Positions 56,325 through 64,000 of a stretch of DNA of 64,000 nucleotides are shown here, piece after piece (positions within the stretch are counted from its first letter, which is position 1; every line of letters begins with the position of its first letter). Under the pieces are notes generated by a model, which was not told where the DNA came from, searched no databases, and was given only the letters and a program-made list of their open reading frames with translations. The DNA is from Brevundimonas mediterranea (lineage in GTDB: Bacteria; Pseudomonadota; Alphaproteobacteria; Caulobacterales; Caulobacteraceae). The DNA lies in assembly GCF_011064825.1 (NCBI RefSeq), contig NZ_CP048751.1:186001-250000 (forward strand), given 5' to 3'. Position numbers and translations under genes: made by a program.

Positions 56325-56819
56325 ATGTCCCGCCTGACTGCCCTGTCCATCGCCGTCGCCGTATTTGCGACCGCCGCCACCCCTGTTCTGGCGCAGAACG
56401 CCAGCCAGATCGCCAGCGTGAAACGCGGCGCATCCTGCGCCGGCTGCAACCTGTTCCAGGGTGATTTCTCCGGTCTTGAGGCGCGCGGCCTGAACCTGTC
56501 CGGCGCGCGCCTGCGCCAGGCGGACCTCAGCCTCAGCGTGATGAACCGCACCCGTTTCTCCAACGCCGACATGCGCGACGTCGAGGCCTACGGCGGGGTC
56601 TTCTCCAGTTCCAACTTCTCGGGCGCAGACCTGACCAACGCCAGCTTCGTCGGCGCCTATCTGCAAGGCGCGAACTTCGCGGGCGCAAAGCTGATCGGGA
56701 CCAACCTGTCCGGCGCCGACCTGTCGCGCGCCGCCGGATTGACCCAGGGTCAGCTGAACCGCGCCTGCGGCGACGGCTCGACCATTCTGTCCGGAAACCT
56801 ACGTATTCCCGCCTGCTGA
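56325..56819 (+). CDS. Exported pentapeptide-repeat protein (short)
   Basis: A 164-residue protein with a signal peptide (LTALSIAVAVFATAATPVLA) cleaved near residue 23. The mature part begins with SVKRGASCAGCNLFQGDFSG, then pentapeptide repeats of the A(D/N)LxX type through about residue 135 (NLSGARLRQADLSLS, GANFAGAKLIGTNLSGADLS). It ends QLNRACGDGSTILSGNLRIP-AC. Pentapeptide repeats form a right-handed beta-helix. The CxxC and C-terminal cysteines may be disulfide-bonded in the periplasm. The next gene encodes a longer relative with the same layout. Confidence 0.85.
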   Translation: MSRLTALSIAVAVFATAATPVLAQNASQIASVKRGASCAGCNLFQGDFSGLEARGLNLSGARLRQADLSLSVMNRTRFSNADMRDVEAYGGVFSSSNFSGADLTNASFVGAYLQGANFAGAKLIGTNLSGADLSRAAGLTQGQLNRACGDGSTILSGNLRIPAC

Positions 56820-56870
56820 CGGCCATCCGTCTTGCCGGGATTTAACGAAATTACCTCGATTTAAGTAGGT

Positions 56871-57785
56871 ATGGCCGGTGTTTCGGGGCATTCAGACTGC
56901 GTGAAACAGATCGCCCGCCCAACCCCCATCCGATTGAAATCCGCGCTGATCGCGGCGGCGGGCCTGATGCTCGCCACCCCCGCCTTCGCCGGGATCGAGA
57001 TGACGGTCCAGGATCGTGACGTGGCCCGGTCGGTGTCCCTGGGCGGTTCGTGCAATCGCTGCGAACTGTCGGGCCGAAACCTGTCGGGCGCCACCTTCAC
57101 CGGCGCCAGCTTCATGAACGCCACCCTGGTCGGCGCCAATCTGCGCGGCGCGGAAATGGTCGGCTCCAACTTCACCGGCAGCGACTTCAGCCGCGCCAAT
57201 CTGACGGGGGTCGAGATCGTCGGGGCCAACTTCACCTCGACCAATTTCACCGGCGCCGTCCTGACGGGGGCCGAGGCCCAGGGCTCATCCTTCGTGCGCG
57301 CCAACCTGTCGCGGGCCGACCTGTCGGGGGCCGAACTGCACGGCGTGAATTTCAACGGCGCGACCCTGGCGGGCGCGAATTTCTCGAACAGCGAACTGTT
57401 CGGCGCCACCCTGGCCAATGTCCACGCCATCGGCGCAAACTTCTCCGACGCCGAGATCAACGCCTCCAACCTGTCCGGCGGCGACTTCTCGAACGCCTCC
57501 TTCCGTGACGCCAGCCTGGACGGCGCCCGTCTGACCGGGGCGACCTTCACCCGCGCCGACTTCAACGACGCCTCGCTGCGCCGCACAGACATCCGGGGCG
57601 CCGACCTGTCCGGGGCGCGCAACCTGACCCAGGATCAGGTCAGCGAGGCCTGCGGCGACGGCGCCACCCGCCTGCCCGGTCGTCTGACGCCCCAGGCCTG
57701 TCGCGGAACCATCCGGGTGATCCGCACCCCGCCTGCACCGCCGGCTCCCCCGGCCGTGCGCCACTTCGTGTCCGCCGAACACTGA
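56871..57785 (+). CDS. Exported pentapeptide-repeat protein (long)
   Basis: Up to 304 residues. The ATG at 56871 is used, but a GTG at 56901 gives a cleaner signal peptide (KSALIAAAGLMLATPAFAG), so the true start is uncertain. Like its neighbour it has a CxxC entry (LGGSCNRCELSGRNLSG). About 30 pentapeptide repeats follow (ANFTSTNFTGAVLTGAEAQG). The closing segment is QVSEACGDGATRLPGRLTPQ-AC. A Pro/Ala-rich tail follows. The two genes are a tandem duplication with different repeat numbers. The function is unknown; a structural or shielding role in the envelope is a guess. Confidence 0.83.
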   Translation: MAGVSGHSDCVKQIARPTPIRLKSALIAAAGLMLATPAFAGIEMTVQDRDVARSVSLGGSCNRCELSGRNLSGATFTGASFMNATLVGANLRGAEMVGSNFTGSDFSRANLTGVEIVGANFTSTNFTGAVLTGAEAQGSSFVRANLSRADLSGAELHGVNFNGATLAGANFSNSELFGATLANVHAIGANFSDAEINASNLSGGDFSNASFRDASLDGARLTGATFTRADFNDASLRRTDIRGADLSGARNLTQDQVSEACGDGATRLPGRLTPQACRGTIRVIRTPPAPPAPPAVRHFVSAEH

Positions 57786-57793
57786 ACAGCAAA

Positions 57794-57817
57794 AAGGGGA
57801 CGCCGCAGCGTCCCCTT
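57794..57817 (+). terminator. Terminator between convergent pentapeptide and aspS genes
   Basis: AAGGGGACGC and its complement form a 10-base stem with a CGCA loop. The right arm ends in CCCCTTCTTCG. It probably stops transcription from both sides. Confidence 0.8.
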
Positions 57818-57845
57818 CTTCGTTTCGGCGATCAGGCGTGGCCGA

Positions 57846-59678
57846 TCAGACCTTGATCGGCACGGCCGTGCGGATGTGGACGTCCTTCAACTGGCGTTCC
57901 TCCGCCTCGGTCGGGGCGTTCATCAGCAGATCCTCGCCCTGCTGGTTCAGCGGGAAGGCGATGACCTCGCGGATGGCCGTCTCGCCGGCAAGCAGCATGA
58001 CGATGCGGTCGATGCCGGGGGCCAGGCCGCCGTGCGGCGGCGCGCCGTAGCGGAAGGCGTTCAGCATGCCGCCGAACTGCTCCTCAACCACAGACGCGTC
58101 GTAGCCGGCGATCTCGAAGGCCTTCAGCATGATCTCGGCCTTGTGGTTCCGGATCGCGCCCGAGCACAGCTCATAGCCGTTGCAGACGATGTCGTACTGG
58201 AAGGCGCGGATGGTCAGCGGATCCTGGGTCTCCAGGGCCTCTAGCCCGCCCTGCGGCATCGAGAAGGGGTTGTGGCTGAAGTCGACCTTCTTCTCTTCTT
58301 CCGACCATTCGAACATCGGGAAGTCGACGATCCAGCAGAATTTGAACTGGTTCTCGTCGATCAGCTTCAGCTCCGTGCCCACGCGGGTGCGGGCCAGGCC
58401 GGCGAACTTGGCGAAGACCGACGGCAGACCGGCAGTGAAGAAGGCGGCGTCGCCCTTGCCCAGACCCAGCGAGGCCATCAAGGTCTCGGTCGGCTCCTGA
58501 CCCAGGTTCTTGGCGATGGGGCCGCCCCAGGCGCCCTGGTCCTCCGACCAGAAGATATAGCCCATCCCCGGCTGGCCCTCGCCCTGCGCCCAGGAGTTCA
58601 TACGGTCGCAGAAGGCGCGCGATCCGCCGGTCGGCGCCGGGATGGCCCAGACGGCGTTCTTCTCGTCCGCGCCCAGGATCTTGGCGAACAGGCCGAAACC
58701 GCCGTCGCGGAAGTGGTCGGAGACGACCTGCATCTTGATCGGGTTGCGCAGGTCCGGCTTGTCCGAACCATACCAGGCCATCGACTGGGCGTAGGTCAGG
58801 CGCTCGAAGCCCTTGTGCTCGAACGTCTCGCCGAAATCGTTGGTGAAGACATGAACGCCGTCGATGGGCGACACCGGCTTGCCCTCGCCGAACTCCTCGA
58901 ACACGCCGTGCATCAGCGGTTCGATGGCGGCGAAGACGTCTTCCTGGGTCACGAAGCTCATCTCGACGTCGAGCTGGTAGAATTCCAGCGAACGGTCGGC
59001 GCGCAGGTCCTCGTCACGGAAGCAGGGGGCGATCTGGAAATAGCGGTCGAAGCCCGAGACCATCAGCAGCTGCTTGAACTGCTGCGGCGCCTGCGGCAGC
59101 GCGTAGAACTTGCCGGGGTGCAGACGCGACGGCACCAGAAAGTCGCGCGCGCCTTCCGGCGACGAGGCGGTCAGGATCGGGGTCTGGTACTCCAGGAAGC
59201 CCTGGCCGACCATGCGCTGACGGATCGAAGAGATGACCCTGGAGCGCAGCACGATATTCTTGTGCAGCCGCTCGCGGCGCAGATCCAGGAAGCGGTTGGC
59301 CAGGCGGATGTCTTCCGGATACTCCTGATCGCCAAAGACCGGCATCGGCAGTTCGGCGGCTTCCGACAGGACCTCGACGCCCTGGACGCGAACCTCGACC
59401 TCGCCGGTCGGCAGGTTCGGGTTCACCACCCCCGCCTCGCGCGCGACGACTTCACCGTCGATCTTGATCACGCTTTCGGCGCGCAGACGTTCGACCGCCG
59501 CGAAGCCCGGCGTCTCCGGGTGCAGCACCAGCTGCGTCAGGCCGTAGTGGTCGCGCAGATCGATGAACAGCAGGCCGCCGTGATCGCGCTTCCGATGCAC
59601 CCAGCCGGACAGGCGGACGGCGGAACCGGCGTCGGAGGCGCGCAGGGCGCCGCAGGTGTGAGAGCGATAGGCGTGCAT
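57846..59678 (-). CDS. aspS: Aspartyl-tRNA synthetase
   Basis: A 610-residue class IIb synthetase that charges tRNA(Asp) and, in organisms with GatCAB, often tRNA(Asn) as well. The N-terminal OB fold ([20 protein letters not shown]) binds the anticodon. Motif 2 is in [20 protein letters not shown]. Motif 3 is [20 protein letters not shown]. The length fits the bacterial GAD-domain form, about 590-610 residues. The gene stands alone between convergent and divergent neighbours. Confidence 0.97.
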   Translation of the reverse strand: MHAYRSHTCGALRASDAGSAVRLSGWVHRKRDHGGLLFIDLRDHYGLTQLVLHPETPGFAAVERLRAESVIKIDGEVVAREAGVVNPNLPTGEVEVRVQGVEVLSEAAELPMPVFGDQEYPEDIRLANRFLDLRRERLHKNIVLRSRVISSIRQRMVGQGFLEYQTPILTASSPEGARDFLVPSRLHPGKFYALPQAPQQFKQLLMVSGFDRYFQIAPCFRDEDLRADRSLEFYQLDVEMSFVTQEDVFAAIEPLMHGVFEEFGEGKPVSPIDGVHVFTNDFGETFEHKGFERLTYAQSMAWYGSDKPDLRNPIKMQVVSDHFRDGGFGLFAKILGADEKNAVWAIPAPTGGSRAFCDRMNSWAQGEGQPGMGYIFWSEDQGAWGGPIAKNLGQEPTETLMASLGLGKGDAAFFTAGLPSVFAKFAGLARTRVGTELKLIDENQFKFCWIVDFPMFEWSEEEKKVDFSHNPFSMPQGGLEALETQDPLTIRAFQYDIVCNGYELCSGAIRNHKAEIMLKAFEIAGYDASVVEEQFGGMLNAFRYGAPPHGGLAPGIDRIVMLLAGETAIREVIAFPLNQQGEDLLMNAPTEAEERQLKDVHIRTAVPIKV

Positions 59679-59838
59679 GAATGGACCGTCTGGAATTCTG
59701 CGGTGGAATCTGACGCCTCAGGCGCCTGAAATCGAAGCGGCGTAGGGCGCATTATCCCCCCCGAAAGTCAAGGTTTCAGCCGTTGCAAACCCCGCCTCGC
59801 CGCGCGATAGCGGTTCCAGTCACCGCGCAAGGCTGCCC

Positions 59839-60126
59839 ATGTTCATCGTCACCATCACCTACACCCAGCCCATCGAAGCCATCGAGGCGAAGACGGTGGA
59901 GCATCGCGAATGGCTGGACATCCATGTCGCCAGCGGCCTGATCATCGCCGCCGGCCCCATGGTTCCGCGCACCGGCGGGATCTTGGTGGTGCGCGGCGGC
60001 GGCGCGAAGGAGGACCTGGAAGCCCTGCTGAAGGACGATCCTTTCCAGATCCATGGCCTCGCCGACTATAAGATCACCGAGTTCAAGGCGGGCAAGCTGA
60101 TCCCCGCCCTGACCGAATTCGCCTGA
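59839..60126 (+). CDS. YciI-family protein
   Basis: A 95-residue ferredoxin-like protein of the YciI family: MFIVTITYTQPIEAIEAKTV, the conserved histidine in EHREWLDIHVASGLIIAAGP, MVPRTGGILVVRGG, and LLKDDPFQIHGLADYKITEF. The family is widespread and of unclear biochemical role, with suggested dehydrochlorinase-like or small-molecule-binding functions. It precedes the hdaA gene by 85 bases and may share its promoter. Confidence 0.88.
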   Translation: MFIVTITYTQPIEAIEAKTVEHREWLDIHVASGLIIAAGPMVPRTGGILVVRGGGAKEDLEALLKDDPFQIHGLADYKITEFKAGKLIPALTEFA

Positions 60127-60211
60127 TTCCGTCCACAGGGCGGGCCTTCGCTCCCCTGTACCAACAGGATGCGCCTGCGCAGTTCGTCTCCGCCTCTGCT
60201 ATGACAGGCTC

Positions 60212-60904
60212 ATGCCCGCGCAGAGCGCCATGATCCGACCGAACGCCGAACAGCTGCGTCTGCCGCTGGAACGCCCGCTTGCGGGCGAGGCCTTTGTGTC
60301 GTCGGACAGCAACGCCGAGGCCGTCCGCGTATTGTCGCGCTGGCCGGACGGCGCCGGTTCGGTCCTGGCCCTTTACGGACCGGCGGGTTCGGGCAAGAGC
60401 CGGCTGGCCGCCGACTGGGCCGAACGGGTCGGGGCCGTGCCGCTGAACGGCGTCGAGGCGGCCCTGGTCGATCCGCTGGAGCTGGAAGGGCGGCCGGTCC
60501 TGTTGGATCGCGCGCGCGATGCGGACGACGAGAGCCTGTTTCACCTGATCAATCTGGCCCATACGGGCGGCGGCGCCCTGCTGCTGGTGTCGCGCGCGGC
60601 CCCGCGGAACTGGTCCGTCGCCCTGCCCGATCTGCGCTCACGCCTGGACGCGGTCCGGACCGTCGCCGTCGAGGCGCCGGACGACCGGGTCCTGTCCGCC
60701 ATTCTGCGCGCCCGGTTCGCCGAGCGCAGCATCGCCCCGACCGACGAGGTGATCGCCTATCTGGTGCGGCGGCTGGACCGGTCCGCCGACACTGCGGCGA
60801 CTGCGGTCGAACGTCTGGACGCCTTGCACCGCCCCGTCACCCGAGCCCTGGCCCGGCAGGTGCTGGACGAAATGAGCGCCGCCGTCGAGGTCGAGACCGA
60901 CTGA
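60212..60904 (+). CDS. hdaA: DnaA-related replication inactivator HdaA
   Basis: A 230-residue DnaA-type AAA+ protein without the DNA-binding domain IV. It has the sliding-clamp motif QLRLPL (residues 14-19), the P-loop LYGPAGSGKSRLAADWAERV and a DALHRPVTRALARQVL sensor-2-like end. HdaA works with the beta clamp to trigger ATP hydrolysis on DnaA and so limits chromosome initiation. The start may be the ATG six codons further in. The gene is directly upstream of ppk, an order known from Caulobacter. Confidence 0.93.
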   Translation: MPAQSAMIRPNAEQLRLPLERPLAGEAFVSSDSNAEAVRVLSRWPDGAGSVLALYGPAGSGKSRLAADWAERVGAVPLNGVEAALVDPLELEGRPVLLDRARDADDESLFHLINLAHTGGGALLLVSRAAPRNWSVALPDLRSRLDAVRTVAVEAPDDRVLSAILRARFAERSIAPTDEVIAYLVRRLDRSADTAATAVERLDALHRPVTRALARQVLDEMSAAVEVETD

Positions 60905-60981
60905 GGGCCGGGGCGAATGGCCGCCCATGAAAATGTCGATGGCCGCTTGCGGCCGTCACAGTCGCGCGCGAGAACCGGGCC

Positions 60982-63198
60982 ATGACCGACGCCGCGATCC
61001 ACGACGCCACCCTGGGCGAGGAAGTCCCCGCTTCCCGCGCCCCCCAGCTTGCCCTGAACGAGGACCTGATCGCCTCGCCCACGCGGTTCTTCAACCGTGA
61101 AATCTCCTGGCTGGCCTTCAACGAACGTGTGCTGGAAGAGGCCGCCAATCCGAACCACCCGCTGCTGGAACGCCTGCGGTTCGTGTCGATCTCGGCCAAC
61201 AATCTCGACGAGTTCTTCATGACCCGCGTCGCCGGCCTGAAGGGCCAGTTGCGCGAGCGGGTGCGGGTGCTTTCGGCCGACGGCCTGACCCCGGCCGAAC
61301 AGCTCGAGCGGATCAATATCTCGGCCGGCGACCTGATGGCCGAACAGCAGGTGCGCTGGCGCCAGCTGAAGAAGGAACTGGCGACCGTCGGCATCGAGGT
61401 GGTCGACCGCAACCGCCTGACCAAGACCGAGAAGGAGCGGCTGGAGCCCGAGTTCCTGAACCAGCTCTTCGCCGTCCTGACGCCCCTGGCCATTGACCCG
61501 GCCCATCCCTTCCCCTTCCTGCCCAACCTCGGCTTCTCCCTGGCGCTGAAGCTGAAACGCAAGGGCGAGGCCAAGACCTTCTACGCCCTGGTGCCCGTGC
61601 CGACCCAGGTTCGGCGCTTCTGGGAACTGCCGACCGACGGCCGCTCGGCGCCCGGTCGCAAGCGGTTCATCACGCTTGAAAACGTGCTGCTGCTGTTCAT
61701 CGACCACCTGTTCCCCGGCTGTGACATTCTGGAGAAGGGCCTTCTGCGCCTGATCCGCGACAGCGATATCGAGATCGAGGAAGAGGCCGAGGACCTGGTG
61801 CTCGAGTTCGAGGAGGCGCTGAAACAGCGTCGCCTGGGCTCGGTCGTGCGCATCAAGATCGAGGCCTCGATGCCGACCGACCTGCGCGACTTCATCGTCG
61901 GCGAACTGGAGGCGACGCCCCAGGACGTGGTGCTGGTCGACGGCATGCTGGGCCTGGCCCAGCTGTCGGATCTGATCCCCGGCGGCCACCCCGACCTCAA
62001 GTTCAAGGGCTATGAGCCGCGCTATCCCGAGCGGGTCCGCGACAACGGCGGCGACATCTTCGCCGCCATCCGCGAGAAGGACATGCTGATCCACCACCCG
62101 TTCGAGAGCTTCGACGTGGTGGTGCAGTTCCTGCGTCAGGCGGCGCGGGACCCGAACGTCATCGCCATCAAACAGACCCTGTATCGCACCTCCAAGGACA
62201 GCCCCATCGTCGCCGCCCTGATCGAGGCGGCCGAGAACGGCAAGAACGTCACCGCCCTGGTCGAGCTGAAGGCCCGGTTCGACGAAGAGGCCAATCTGCG
62301 CTGGGCCCGGGCGATGGAACGGGCGGGGGTCCACGTCGTCTTCGGCTTCGTCGAATACAAGACCCACGCCAAGCTCAGCGTCGTGGTGCGGCGTGAGGGC
62401 GAGGCCTTGCGCACCTACTGCCACTTCGGCACCGGCAACTATCACCCGGTCACGGCCAAGATTTACACCGACCTGTCCCTGTTCTCGTGCGACCCGGTCC
62501 TGGGCCGCGACGCCAGCCGGGTGTTCAACTACATCACCGGCTACGCCACGCCGGACGAGCTTGAAGCCCTGGTGGTCTCGCCGCTGAACATGAAGTCCAC
62601 CCTGATCGAACTGATCGGCAAGGAGATGTCGGCCGCCGCCATGGGCAAGCCCGCCGCCATCTGGGTCAAGCTGAACTCGCTCGTCGACCCCGAGATCATC
62701 GACGCCCTGTACCGGGCCAGCCAGTGGGGCGTGCGCATCGATCTGGTCGTGCGCGGCATCTGCTGCCTGCGGCCGGGCGTCACGGGCCTGTCCGAGAACA
62801 TCCGCGTCAAGTCCATCGTCGGCCGCTTCCTGGAGCACAGCCGCATCGTCTGTTTCGCCAACGGCAAGGACCTGCCGCACGACAAGGCCAAGGTCTTCAT
62901 CTCCTCGGCCGACTGGATGACGCGCAACCTGGACCGCCGGGTCGAGTTGATGACCCCGATCCGCAACGCCACCGTCCATGACCAGGTGCTGGACCAGATC
63001 ATGGTCGCCAATCTGAAGGACGACGCACAAAGCTGGGTGCTGGACGCCGAAGGGCGCTATACCCGCCTCATCCCCGCCGATCCGGAGCGGCCCTTCTCGG
63101 CCCACAAATATTTCATGACCAATCCCAGCCTGTCGGGCCGTGGGCGCAAGGTGAAGACCCTGCCGTCCGTTCTCAGCTACGAGCGTCCCGGCCGCTGA
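60982..63198 (+). CDS. ppk1: Polyphosphate kinase
   Basis: A 738-residue PPK1 that reversibly polymerises ATP gamma-phosphate into polyphosphate. The N-terminal domain has [20 protein letters not shown]. Catalytic core blocks include [20 protein letters not shown]. The phosphorylated histidine is expected in [18 protein letters not shown] near residue 457, and the second histidine in [16 protein letters not shown] near 633. The length is normal. It is followed by ppx with a one-base overlap, so synthesis and breakdown of polyphosphate are encoded together. Confidence 0.96.
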   Translation: MTDAAIHDATLGEEVPASRAPQLALNEDLIASPTRFFNREISWLAFNERVLEEAANPNHPLLERLRFVSISANNLDEFFMTRVAGLKGQLRERVRVLSADGLTPAEQLERINISAGDLMAEQQVRWRQLKKELATVGIEVVDRNRLTKTEKERLEPEFLNQLFAVLTPLAIDPAHPFPFLPNLGFSLALKLKRKGEAKTFYALVPVPTQVRRFWELPTDGRSAPGRKRFITLENVLLLFIDHLFPGCDILEKGLLRLIRDSDIEIEEEAEDLVLEFEEALKQRRLGSVVRIKIEASMPTDLRDFIVGELEATPQDVVLVDGMLGLAQLSDLIPGGHPDLKFKGYEPRYPERVRDNGGDIFAAIREKDMLIHHPFESFDVVVQFLRQAARDPNVIAIKQTLYRTSKDSPIVAALIEAAENGKNVTALVELKARFDEEANLRWARAMERAGVHVVFGFVEYKTHAKLSVVVRREGEALRTYCHFGTGNYHPVTAKIYTDLSLFSCDPVLGRDASRVFNYITGYATPDELEALVVSPLNMKSTLIELIGKEMSAAAMGKPAAIWVKLNSLVDPEIIDALYRASQWGVRIDLVVRGICCLRPGVTGLSENIRVKSIVGRFLEHSRIVCFANGKDLPHDKAKVFISSADWMTRNLDRRVELMTPIRNATVHDQVLDQIMVANLKDDAQSWVLDAEGRYTRLIPADPERPFSAHKYFMTNPSLSGRGRKVKTLPSVLSYERPGR

Positions 63199-64000
63199 TG
63201 CCGGATCTGGCGCTTACCGGCCGCGACGTCGCGGCCATCGACATCGGGTCCAACTCGGTCCGTCTGGTTCTCTACCGGCTGGAAGGTCGGGCGATCTGGA
63301 CCGTGTTCAACGAAAAGGTCCTGGCCGGTCTGGGCCGCGACCTGCCGACCACCGGCAAGCTGTCGCCCGAGGGGGTGGTCATGGCCATGACGGCCCTGCG
63401 CCGTTTCGCCGCCGTGCTGGAGGGGGTTCGCCCCGACGCCACCCTGATCGCCGCCACCGCGGCCGTGCGCGAAGCCAGGGACGGCCCTGAGTTCTGCCAG
63501 CGCGTCGCCGCCGAGACGGGCTTGCAGATCCGTGTCCTGTCCGGCGAGGAAGAGGCGAAATACGCCGCCATGGGGGTGCTGGCCGGCGCACCCGACGCGC
63601 AAGGCGTCTCGGCCGACATGGGCGGCGCCAGTCTGGAGCTGACTCGTCTGGACGGCGCGCCTGGCGCGGCGCGCAGCGTCGAACAGGGGCTGACCCTGCC
63701 GCTGGGCCCCTTCGCCCTGGCCGAGGGCAAGGGATTCGACGCCGACCGGATCAAGGCCCGCATCGACCAGAGGCTGAAACCCGTCGCGGCCCAGTTCCAG
63801 ACCGACCGCCTCTACGCCGTCGGCGGCGCCTGGCGCACCCTGGCCCAAGTCCATATGGCGCTGAAATCCTATCCGCTGAAGGTCGTGCACCAGTACGAGA
63901 TCACGGCGGACGAGGCGCTGGAGACCGCGCGTCTGGTCGCGCAACAGTCGGCCGCCAGCCTGGCGAAACTGCCCAGCGTGTCCAAGAAGCGGGCCGAAAC
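63198..64000 (+). CDS. ppx: Exopolyphosphatase / guanosine pentaphosphate phosphohydrolase, 5' part
   Basis: The first 267 codons of a Ppx/GppA protein. The start ATG overlaps the ppk stop by one base, and the frame runs off the window end without a stop. The ASKHA-fold phosphate loop is VAAIDIGSNSVRLVLYRLEG near residue 15. ATAAVREARDGPEFCQRVAA and the conserved VLSGEEEAKYAAMGVL follow near 105-125, then the second phosphate loop VSADMGGASLELTRL near 137. It would remove terminal phosphates from polyphosphate or pppGpp. The C-terminal portion lies beyond the window. Confidence 0.94.
   Translation, partial: MPDLALTGRDVAAIDIGSNSVRLVLYRLEGRAIWTVFNEKVLAGLGRDLPTTGKLSPEGVVMAMTALRRFAAVLEGVRPDATLIAATAAVREARDGPEFCQRVAAETGLQIRVLSGEEEAKYAAMGVLAGAPDAQGVSADMGGASLELTRLDGAPGAARSVEQGLTLPLGPFALAEGKGFDADRIKARIDQRLKPVAAQFQTDRLYAVGGAWRTLAQVHMALKSYPLKVVHQYEITADEALETARLVAQQSAASLAKLPSVSKKRAE

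Noticed and set aside
57846..60126. aspS and yciI as a functional unit
   Set aside because: They are divergent with separate promoters and share no metabolic link visible in the sequence.
60757..63105. Long minus-strand open frame opposite ppk
   Set aside because: It is antisense to a certain ppk1 gene and shows no domain; a product of codon bias at high GC.

Overview
The window is high-GC, densely packed alphaproteobacterial chromosome. Gene order (pyrB-pyrC-plsY-dprA-topA; hdaA-ppk-ppx), a holdfast-type polysaccharide locus, two large TonB-dependent receptors and the overall gene style point to Caulobacteraceae, most likely Brevundimonas or a close relative. This is inferred from gene content only; no search was run. 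No phage, insertion sequence or CRISPR array was seen.

Layout. 1-6.2 kb: the tail of a glutathionylspermidine synthase-like gene, an acyl-CoA dehydrogenase, then a minus-strand cassette of two aspartyl/asparaginyl-hydroxylase-like proteins and two sulfotransferases. These lie directly downstream of a TonB-dependent receptor (6.3-9.0 kb) that is divergent from a DeoR-type regulator. 10.2-13.4 kb: a decaying phosphonate/phosphoester locus. It holds a broken GntR/UTRA regulator, an exported alkaline-phosphatase-superfamily enzyme with a PA14 domain, an intact PhnZ-like HD protein and a PhnX remnant with two in-frame amber codons. Two TGGT-N4-ACCA palindromes precede the two intact genes. A tRNA-Ser(GCT) closes the region.

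13.6-22.4 kb: a Wzx/Wzy-type exopolysaccharide locus whose order matches the Caulobacter holdfast locus (hfsE, hfsF, hfsG ... hfsB, hfsA, hfsD). A second glycosyltransferase and an unrecognised protein sit where hfsH and hfsC would be expected. 22.4-41.1 kb: mostly housekeeping genes, namely a Sel1-like protein, a GST, two RcnB-like proteins, gatB, gatCA, ruvX, an AEC transporter, pyrB with a dihydroorotase homologue lacking metal ligands, a ubiquinone-type hydroxylase, a glycerophosphodiesterase, plsY, dprA and topA.

41.3-53.4 kb: a seven-gene minus-strand glycan-utilisation operon. It encodes a LacI regulator, a TonB-dependent receptor, a Tat-exported GH144-type glucanase, an ABC binding protein, two permeases and a large F5/8-domain six-hairpin protein. 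No ABC ATPase is encoded. 53.6-64 kb: an NrdJ-derived TSCPD protein that appears to have lost the ribonucleotide reductase catalytic motifs but keeps an NrdR-like box, a tandem pair of exported pentapeptide-repeat proteins, aspS, a YciI protein, hdaA, ppk and the start of ppx.

The strongest leads are the receptor-sulfotransferase-hydroxylase cassette, the NrdJ-like protein, the modified holdfast locus, the decaying phosphonate locus with surviving operators, and the receptor/GH144/ABC operon.
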